Below are positions 55,505-64,000 of a stretch of 64,000 bases of DNA, in pieces. How positions within the stretch are numbered: position 1 is the first letter of the stretch; each line of letters starts with the position of its first letter. Both the position numbers and the translations under genes were made by a program. This stretch comes from Hemileia vastatrix (taxonomy: Eukaryota; Basidiomycota; Pucciniomycetes; Pucciniales; Zaghouaniaceae): assembly GCA_030280995.1 (NCBI GenBank), contig JASXTE010000016.1:10439001-10503000 (forward strand), written 5' to 3'. Under the pieces are notes generated by a model. That model ran no database searches, was not told the DNA's origin, and worked only from the letters and a program-made list of their open reading frames with translations.

Positions 55505-57660
55505 ATGTTCATAATTATTGGACTATTTGAAGAAAGAAAACCAACCCTTGTTGGTAATCTTTTTCAAGTGCAGAGTCAGCGCATTGGACCACTATTTGGT
55601 GACATTGGGTCTGGATCTCACCATTTAAACTATAGAAGTGCCTTGAATCCTATGAAGCCATTCTATTTTTATGCTTACGTGGTTCCAGTTTTTGGTAATC
55701 AGTATCAACTTTGGGAATGCCTTTTTTCTTCAAGTACACTAATCAGTCTTTCTAAAGAAGAATTTTCTTCTGCTCAAACTGATTTATGTCTGATCTTGAA
55801 CTACGACTCCACTATTTTTTTTAATATCCTACATGTAATTTTTTGAGACTCTTTCCAAACTTTTCAGAGTACTCAAGATTTGAAAGCTGATCAACTTATC
55901 CAAGGAATCAAAACAGTTCTCAAAACAAATCAACTTCAAGCAATAAATTTTATGATTGACAATGAAAGAATGTTAAAGGAAAAGTTGGATATCATGTGGA
56001 GGCACCAGGACAAACATTGGCTAAGAACTGGATTTGATGACTATGAAGATCAGTTTCCTAACAATCAATTAACCCCTGAAAGAAAAGGGCCAATACTCGC
56101 TGATGATATGTGTTTGGGAAAGACGCTGTCAACTCTTTATCTTATAAGTGCAACTCAAAGTGAAGCAAGATAATTCCAGGTATTGGAAAATCAAGAAGGT
56201 ATTAATTGGAGTTCAGCCACACTGATTATATGCCCACTTGCAACACTATTGAATTGGATAAATGAAATAAGTGTGCACTTTGAAGATAATGCACTTCCTT
56301 TCAAGGTTCTTTATGGGAAGGATTGTCAAAATACTAACGTCAATGAGCTACAGGAGACGGCTATTGTTTTAATGACCTATGAAACAGCTAGCACAACAAT
56401 GTCAAAAAATAAAAGCCAAAAAAAGATACTGGTGACTCAAAAGCTCTTTTGGTATAGAGTTGTTTTAGATGAATCTCAGTTAGTGCCCATTTCTATATCT
56501 AAAACTTAAAACTTAATTTTTATAATCAATTTTTATAAATATTCTTTTACTTAAATTAAAAATCCTTACTTGAAGAGGTCTCAAACAATATTTGACTTGG
56601 AATCCCATCACCCACTATGCTTGAATGGAACTATACTTCAGAACAGGCCAACTGACCTTCAAAGTCTCATATTTTTTCTTAGAATCAAAAAGTGGCAAGA
56701 AGACTGGTTATGGAAGAATTTCCTTTTTCCAGGTTTGCAAAAAGGAAAGGCTAATTCTATTAAATCAATCAATCACTTAAAGAAATTCATAAACCTACGT
56801 AGAACAAAAGATGCAATTTGTCTCTTCAAAAAAGATTCAAAGGGAGATATTGGTTCAATTAGCAGATCCATAAAGGTCTAAACTTGATGTGCTTCAAGAA
56901 GGATTCACTGAGTGATATGGGCCCTCCAGAAGCACTGACCTCCCTTAGGACTCATCTGAGTTTCTTAGGGAACTGATTATTTTAAGAAATTCTGCAACCA
57001 TCCAATCTACAAAAATCTGGATGAAACTCCAACTTTTAATTTCACCTGGCAGCATCCCGCAAAAATTTGTCATCTTATAGGCCACTTGAAAAACTTTTTG
57101 TCTGGTGAAATGGGCATAAATTTTCCAAAAGCTGTTATATTCTCCAACTTTTCAGACTTTTTGCAGATGTTAGTGATTCTATAATGAATTGTTTTAGAAA
57201 ATTGTGTTGGCTTATTCAAATTTTTTTTCTAATATTTCAAAATAGGATAAAAATGGCTCTAGATGACCACAATACTAGGTATACCCAGCTTATGGGTGAA
57301 CTAAGCAAAACCAAGCGAGACAAAAATATGCATGAATTCCATTTTAATAAAAATTTCTAAGTTTTGGTTGGAACAATTCAGGCTGCAGGAGTGGGTATAG
57401 ATCTCATGTGTGCTCAAAATTTATATACAATGGTGAGCTCAATGTCTTATATCTCATATTAAGAGCAAAAATATTAAATTTCTTATATGCTCAACATTGA
57501 AATAGGAGCCGAATTGGAATCCAGCAGTTGAGCAGCAGGCTGTTGATCGGCTGTATAGAATGGGGCAGCAAAATAAAGTAAATGTTTTGAGTTATTTTGT
57601 ACATGGAAGTATATAATTCAGTGTGTAGAAGATTCAAATGAAAAAATGGAGCTAAAAATG
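55505..57660 (+). pseudogene. SNF2-family helicase (Rad5/Rad16/HLTF-like), broken
   Basis: ATP-driven DNA translocase family acting on chromatin and in DNA repair. Order: N-terminal region (55505-55833); Q-motif-like NQLQAINFMIDNE; Walker A region ILADDMCLGKTLS (Gly to Cys change against the usual DDMGLGKT); TAA at 56171; motif Ia ATLIICPLATLLNW; motif II VVLDES, with the last codon probably split by an intron (CA before GTTAGT at about 56477); motif III LCLNGTILQNRPTDLQSL; LRRTKD; then helicase C with GVGIDLMCAQNLYTM, intron 57433-57505, and EPNWNPAVEQQAVDRLYRMGQ. Several stops and frameshifts. Retained introns exclude a processed copy. It ends just before the convergent gene at 57796. Confidence 0.85.
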
Positions 57661-57795
57661 TAAGCCAAATTTCAATTCTATAAATTTTAATGATAATAGT
57701 AATTGTTTAAATTATGTTTTTGTTTTCAAGGCTAAGTGTCCCAAACAGTGGAAATGAGGAGTATGAGTGTGAAAACCTATTATTAAGGGAGTTTG

Positions 57796-58916
57796 TCAAT
57801 CACTCACATTAGAGGAAGCAAGAATTTCAAGGAGAGCAGGTAAATTTATGGGATTTTGAGGATTTAAAAGTCTGAGTTGTTGAGGATTTAGGGATGCAAG
57901 ATATAAGGGAGAATAAAAGTCTTTCCAAAAACCCCAGGGGACATGAGAAGAATTAAGGTTAGGTGATAATGTTGAAACCAAACCTATTCTTTTGTACAAG
58001 GCCAAGTCCTTTAGCACACTTCCAGAGTAGGTCAAAGTATCTTGAATATCAAAGTGTTGTTGGTCAAGATATTGTGCAACTTTAGAAAAATCTTCAGACC
58101 TCCATTGCATTAAGATACGTCTTAAAGATCCATCATTAACAATTTTGGTGTCTGAACAACACTTGATGTTTGTGAAAAGGTTGTGATAAGTTTCACAATG
58201 TGGAAGTTGTTTAAGAAGTTTAGTTTGGTTAACTGAATTCTAAGAATCTTTGTTATTTGAAATAAAGTTCATAAATAAAAATGGTTGAAAAAAAGGGGAT
58301 TTTCATACTTTTTTATTATTCTATATTTATGCTTTCTCACTTTTATTTTTTCTTGAGAGCTATCAGAATACTTCCCAAGTATTAATTTATCAGATGGACC
58401 TAAAAACCAACAGTGAAGAACTCCCATTTGATTTGAGAAGATTTTTTGAGTTGAGTCAATTGTATATGCAATCAAATTATTGGTTTTTAAGGCATTGTCC
58501 CAGTGTTTAATGAGAATATTTGCGAAGAACTGGTTCCATTTGTCAAACCAATCTAGGTTCCAAGCGAAAGTTGACCCTGGGAATTTGCACATGCAAAGGT
58601 GGTCAATAAAAGATTCACAGAGAATTTGTGGAAACTTTTCCAAAACAGCTGAATTTGATTCTGGATGAGGTAGTTCAAAGGCAATGTTGCAAGAATTCAT
58701 GTTGAATGATGAAAATCTGTCTAATTGCTCTTCAGTAGGGTTTTGTTTCCATCCATTTGATTCTGGTGACATATCCAAAAGTGAAAGACAAAAATTGTGT
58801 ATAGATCTACAAAAGTAAGAATTGAATGGAGGCAAAGTCTCATAATAAGTTTTATTAAGTGTTTGTGTGTTTTTGGGCAGGTTTCCATGAGGAAAGTAAG
58901 AGCTACTAGGGTTCAT
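57796..58916 (-). CDS. Unrecognised two-exon protein, 339 residues, apparently intact
   Basis: ATG 58916; exon 1 58916-58341 (576 nt), intron 58340-58240 (101 bp, GTGAGA..TTAG), exon 2 58239-57796 (444 nt, TAA... stop at the end). Both exons are multiples of three and free of stops when joined. Contains LPHPESNSAVLEKFPQIL, WNLDWFDKWNQFFANILIKH, VLHCWFLGPSDKLILGKYS, LLKQLPHCETYHNLF, LRRILMQWRSEDFSKVAQYL and a Pro/Leu-rich end. No signal peptide or membrane segment is evident; Cys and Trp are frequent. It lies between a broken helicase (convergent) and a Plavaka transposase (divergent), so it could be cargo of an element or a host gene. I do not recognise the family. Confidence 0.6.
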
Positions 58917-59990
58917 AAAAAATTAGATTAAGAAAGTGTTCAATAAGATTAAACAAAGAGGAAGGATAAATTGTTGAGCTTCAAAACTTAAAGATTAAAG
59001 TTGATTTGGGGAGAAGTATCACAAAAATTAAGAATAAGGAATATTTCAAATTTATGGCATTATAATATGCATAAATTATATTTTTATATGCAATTTGAAC
59101 GCAAAAGGAATGGTAAAAAAGGAAGAGAATGATTATGTGATAAAAGCAGACTCATTTGAGAAAAGGATTTTTTTTTCTTTTCAAAAAATGTTGCCACAAA
59201 AATAATTTGATAAATGTGAGGTTATGTTCATTTTTTGATTACCAAAAAATTATTTTTGGTGCAATATGATAGTAATACATATTCCATTGAGTAATTTTTT
59301 CAACCTGAATAAATAGACTAGAGTGTCACTTCATCACATTTATATATGAAAATTTATACAAGGTTTCAGATTTTTTGTAATGCTTTAAGGTTTACACTTT
59401 TGTAGCATCTATTATTTGAGTATTTTTGATTATTTCTTTATGGAAAATTCCACCTAGTACAGACCAATTTTCAAAGTGAAGGAAATATGTCTGTGATTGT
59501 TTTTTACAAAAAATTAACCTTATTTTTTTTTTGGGTTTAACTTTGATTTTTGTGGTAATTTTTTAAATAATTATGTTAAAAATATGGATTACTTTTCTTA
59601 TAGTCCATAACTAAATTTTTTTACTAAAATTGAATAATTATAGGGTAGTTAGATATAACTCAGAAGGCATTTGATAGAAAAATAATTAAGATGCTTGTGT
59701 GTACAATAGAATTTTTTCTATGATAGAAAATATTCTGATAAACATGCATGCATTGCTGTACAAATGCAGAGAGTACACAGAATACAAATAAAGTAGACTG
59801 CATAGCTTTTAATTAATATATAATTTATCTGAATAAAAAGTAAACATTTAAACTTAAATAATTTCAACACAAATTCCATCATATTCTTTGATAAAAAAAT
59901 ATAGCTTATATTAGCTAGTGCCTTGAAAAAAAAGGAATACCTTCAATTGGTAACTTCCAACAGCTAACTTATTCCTACATTTATCACAAT
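58917..59990. other. No gene recognised
   Basis: AT-rich spacer between the divergent gene at 58916 and the transposase fragment starting about 59998; no repeats or conserved motifs identified. Confidence 0.6.
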
Positions 59991-59997
59991 TACAATG

Positions 59998-61275
59998 CCT
60001 CCGTTTTTTCATGTATGTCAATGTCAAGAGCTTGGATGTTTCAATATAAAGTATCAAATTATTTTGGGTCATTTGAAGTTGGTATGGCTTTCAAAAGCTC
60101 TAAGTCTTATGCAAAACATCAAGAGGAAAGAAATAGGAAGGCCCAGATGGTTATTTCTTCCAACAATCCACTTAACATTGGAAGTTCCAGCTCCACAGAA
60201 ACAGTAAGCTGTGTATCTATAGCTCAAAGTGAGAATTAAAGTCTTTATGATGTTTCAATGATTTATTGTATAGGGACAGTTGCTATTGGGGGCAGAAGTA
60301 TCTTCAATAGTCTCTAGAAACTCAAATCATGGGGAACGGTATAGCCAAATAATTATGTGGCAGGCAGCAAAGCTTTCTCTGATTCATCATTTGAGCAAAG
60401 AAGGTTGTACTCAATTTTTGGATAAAGAAATTAAGAAGCTCAAACTTCTAGGTGATAGTGAAAGACTGGATTCTGATAGCATTGTCTGCCTGATCCCACG
60501 CTCAATAGATACGGTTTTTAGTCGATTAAAGCTCAAGCAATCATTTTTCACTAAAATATGCTGTCCTAAATGCTTTGCTCTTTATGAGTATAACTCTGAA
60601 TCTCAACCATCTATACTATGTTGCAATCAACCGTTTTTTTCATCATCAAAGCACTATTTAAAAATGTTTGGAGCAGGACAAATTGTAGTTAAATATGATG
60701 AAAGGCTGTATTTTATGAAGGAACATCAAGAACATGTAAAATACTTATCTCTTAAAACATTTCATCACCATTCTTTTATTGACTGGCTTAAGGAAAAGAT
60801 CAAACTGTTTAAATTTGAGCTTCTTATTGAGAAGAAAACCCCTGTGGCAGACAATGTAGAGTGTGATTTAATGAAGGATGTTTGTGATGGTTCATTTTGA
60901 AAAAACTTTCCCATTACCACTCCATCTCTGGGTGGAAATGATGATGAATATATGAAAACTTCAGGCAACTTAATGTTTAATTATATGTTGACTGGTTTAG
61001 GCCTGGTGATTATAGGATTGGAGGTCATCTGAAGTCTTTACACAATATCATGATGGTGTGTATGAACCTACCTCAAGAAAATAGATAAAAAATGGAAAAT
61101 CTTTTTTTGTATTCTATTATACCTGGACCAACAGAAACCACAAGTGAACAGCTTAATAACCTTCTAAAACTGCTGGTTAAAAGTCCTCCCAATTGTGCAC
61201 CGCTAGGGTTTCTTCTACACCTTTCAAAAACATTACCTTGGCCACACATGTGAGCAATGAGGAAACCCTTTGTTT
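59998..61275 (+). pseudogene. Plavaka-type (CACTA-like) transposase, 5' part, broken
   Basis: Plavaka elements are cut-and-paste transposons of basidiomycetes. A Cys-rich N-terminal piece (HVCQCQELGCF, with KHQEERNRKAQ in a shifted frame) is followed by the open frame 60280-60900 with a second zinc-like region KICCPKCFALYEYN..ILCCNQPFF and SFIDWLKEKIKLF. After the stop at 60898, recognisable family blocks continue: YVDWFRPGDYRIGG (catalytic region Asp), VCMNLPQEN, a TAA, then YSIIPGPTETTSEQLNNLL. Similarity stops near 61275 where gypsy sequence begins, so the rest of the catalytic domain is missing. Confidence 0.75.
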
Positions 61276-64000
61276 TTGTTCCAGGTCTGGTGGTGAAGAT
61301 GTCCTGAAGATCCCTCAAGTTAAAGGCGGAGCTTCAAAGTACAAGAAGGTGGTGCAGAAGATTAGGCCTGTCAATGAGCCTATTTCTGTAGGTTTGAATC
61401 CTCCTTTTAAGAGACCTCCTTTTTCAAGAGATCTGTACTGTTCTCCTCTGGTGAAGAATCCTCCTGATTTTGTGGAAACTACTAGGGTGACTGTGGAAAT
61501 GTTGAATGTTGTTAATTTTGGTCCTGATGGGTGGTTGTCTGATGAGGAAAAGAAGTTTCTGTTGTAAGTTATTGTGCTGAGAGAGAAAGCAGTGGAATTT
61601 GTTGAAGAGGAAATGGGTGTGTTGAGACACTCTTATGGGGAATCTTACTTGATTCTTGTGGTTTATCATTAACCTTGGCAAATCAAACCTATTCCAATTC
61701 CAGCTGCTATTAGGGATGATTTTGTAGATATTTTTAGGGAAATAGTCAAGACTGTTTTATACAAACAATCAACTACTAGTTATTCAATTCCGGTTTTATG
61801 TGTAAAGAAGCAGAATGGGAAACTGAGGGTGGTGCATGATCTTAGAGCCTTGAACAGAGTCACTATCAAGGATGTGGGGATGCCTCCAAGTGAAAAGGAT
61901 TTTGTGAAAGATTTTTCTGGAAGGATGTGTTATTTTTTGGGTGATATTATGGGTGGTTATGATAAAAGGGAACTTAACACCAATTCACGGCCACTTACAA
62001 TGTTTAAGACTCCTCTGAAAAGATTTCAGATCACTAGGTTGCCTCAAGGAGCAACTAATTCAGTAGCAGTATATCAAGCGCAAATGTCTTGGACCTTACA
62101 GGATGAAGTTCGAACTCATGCTGGTATTTTTATTGATAGCAGTGGAATTAAAGGACCCTCCAATGATTATGGAAATGAGGTTCTGAAGGAGAACCCAGGT
62201 ATAAGGAGATTAGTTTGGGAATATGAAATTACTCTAGATAGAGTATTGTTTAGGATTGAAGAGGCTGGTTTGACCAGTTCTGGGTCAAAGTTTTGTTGTT
62301 GTTTTCCTGCTCTGGAAATTCTGGGTCATGTTGTATTTAGGGAGGTAAGGATTATGGAAAAGAAGAAAGTCAATAAAATTCAGTCATGGCCAAGGCCTAA
62401 AAATACTACTGAAGTCAGGGGATTTTTGGGGGTTTGTGTGTGCCTCAGGATTTTTATTAAAGATTTTTCTTTGTTTGCTTCACCTTTAAGAACGTTGACC
62501 AGTAAAGATGTGTGGGTGGAAATGGTCTGAAGAGTCTGAAGAGGCTTTTCAGAAGTTGAAGAAAGTGGTAGGTGAAGATATTATTCTTCATAAGTTGGAT
62601 TATGGAGTGGGATCCCTAAAAATTTATCTGGAAGTGGACTCAAGTTATATTGCTGCTGGTGCTGTGTTGTCGCAGGAAGATAATACTGAGAGGGTCAGGT
62701 AAGTAAGGTATGAGTCCGTGGTGTTTAATGAGGTTGAATCTAGATATTCTCAACCTAAGTTTGAATTGTGTGGTGTAGCAAAAATTTTGAAGAATCTGCA
62801 AAATGTTTTGTGGGGGCACCATTTTAAGATGCAGGTGCTTGCAAAGTCTCTTGTTCAAATGATCAATACACCTAGTCTTTCAAATGCTCCAATGACTAGG
62901 TGGGTGGCATTTATTCAGCATTTCTTTTTTGACTTGGTACACAAACCTGGAAAAATTTTTACGATGCCAGATGGATTATCAAGGAGACCACCCACAGATT
63001 AAAATTCAGACTCTGAAGAATTTGATGAAGATGTTCCAGTGGTTAGGGCCAGCACAATGGGTGCTGAAGATTTTTCTCTCCTCCCCTATGAGGCTAAAAT
63101 GGATGATTGTTCTCTCCTCCACCAAGAGGTTAAGCTGGCTGGTTCTGATCTTGATTCTGGTGATCAAGATGTTTTTGCTGATGAAGATGGGGCTGTTGTT
63201 TGGGATGGCTCAAAATTAGATAATGGTGTTTTTGTTGGTAAACTGGATTCTCTTAAAATTCAGTGGAAGGAAAAGGATGTACCAAAGTTTAGACATTGGT
63301 GTCCTGGTTTGGCTGGTGGTGTTGCTCATGTGTACACTGAAGATTTTGATGACAGGGTTGTACTCTTGGATGTTGTTTATTTAGACTTTGAAGATGATAC
63401 CTGGGGTCAGAACCCGTCTTATTTTATTATGGTTGAATATCTGTTAACCTTGGAGAGGCCAGATATTTGTGATGATGATACTTGGGCGGCAATCAAAAAG
63501 AAGAGTCCTGGATTCTATGTGTCAGGAAGGAGGTTGATGAGGAGGAGACATCCAAATCCTCAAGTAGTGGTGACTTAGAAGAAGGGTCAAGAGTTGGTAT
63601 TGTAGTCTTTGCATGAAGACCTTGGTCATAGAGGTTTTGGGGAGACCTATAGAAGAGTAGCAAATAGATTTTGGTGGCCAGGTATGAAGTTGGATGTGCA
63701 GGGTTGGGTTCAATCTTGTGAAGAATGTCAAAGAAGAAGTCACTTGAAACCTTATAAGGTTTGCTGTGCTACTGGTGAAACAACTGTTTTTGGAAGGGTC
63801 AGTCTGGATGCTGTCCATATCAAAGAGTGCAGGTATAAATACTTGATTGTTGCCAGAGATGATTTTTCTGGTTGTGTTGAGGTAGTGCCTCTGCTTAATT
63901 TGACTGCAAAAAATGTGGCAGAATTTTTGAAGAAGGAATGGGTTTTTAGGTATGGGTTGATGAAGTTAGTGACTGTTGATGGTGGGCCAGAGTTTGGAGC
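61276..64000 (+). pseudogene. Ty3/gypsy pol (linker, RT, RNase H, integrase), broken, cut by window end
   Basis: Order: linker IRPVNEPISVGLNPPFKRPP (61360), stops at 61565 and 61670, RT from KKQNGKLRVVHDL (61809) with GDIMGGYD and LPQGATNSVAVYQ; the catalytic box reads IFIDSSGIKG, the second Asp replaced by Ser. A one-base shift near 62510 leads to RNase H (EVDSSYIAAGAVLSQED, SRYSQPKFELCGVA, MPDGLSRRP). After more stops the integrase zinc region HEDLGHRGFGETYRR..CEEC (63610-63735) and the core with LDAVHI and VTVDGGPEF (first two Asp) run to the edge. Orientation is opposite to the other gypsy elements here and the family differs. No LTR is visible. Confidence 0.9.

Overview
The window looks like repeat-dominated nuclear DNA of a basidiomycete, most likely a rust fungus (Pucciniales; an AT-rich, transposon-swollen genome such as Austropuccinia psidii would fit, but the species is a guess). 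Grounds are strong AT bias, many 50-75 bp GT..AG introns, Ty3/gypsy pol of the basidiomycete type, a Plavaka-like transposase, PIF/Harbinger elements, a Tet-like 2OG-Fe(II) oxygenase family, and no bacterial-style operons. No rRNA, tRNA or CRISPR array was seen.

Layout. 1-1.8 kb: two minus-strand genes for small proteins with a Zn2Cys6-like cysteine cluster, separated by ten copies of a short repeat. 1.8-4.9 kb: little recognisable. 4.92-12.3 kb: a structurally complete PIF/Harbinger transposon (A) with an apparently intact transposase, an intact SANT/Myb-like coiled-coil partner and, between them, a Tet/JBP-like dioxygenase gene with two stops. 12.4-33.05 kb: an old minus-strand gypsy element whose 3' LTR is split by Harbinger B (13.7-22.3 kb, decayed) and whose protease is split by Harbinger C (26.16-31.03 kb, rearranged, another TIR subfamily). 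Solo LTRs of a TGTCAG..CTGACA-type family sit in B, in C and at 33.06-34.23 kb. 34.5-35.2 kb: pyrimidine-rich minisatellite. 35.5-37.3 kb: unrecognised decayed coding sequence.

37,281-52,082: two near-identical 7,401-bp direct tandem copies, each holding two broken cysteine-cluster genes, a solo LTR and an internally deleted gypsy element; only the second copy continues into gag. 53.9-54.5 kb: integrase tail of the gypsy family seen at 22.7 kb. 55.5-57.7 kb: broken SNF2/Rad5-Rad16-type helicase with introns. 57.8-58.9 kb: an intact, unrecognised two-exon gene (minus). 60.0-61.2 kb: 5' part of a Plavaka (CACTA-like) transposase. 61.3 kb to the end: plus-strand gypsy pol with stops, cut by the window edge.

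The most noteworthy system is the three-gene Harbinger. Transposase plus SANT/Myb partner is the standard PIF/Harbinger pair; the Tet/JBP-like gene recurs in all three copies here, so it looks like a standing component of the family. In fungi such dioxygenases are known mainly next to KDZ transposons; a Harbinger association is, as far as I know, not described. Second is the family of small cysteine-cluster proteins, two of which look intact.
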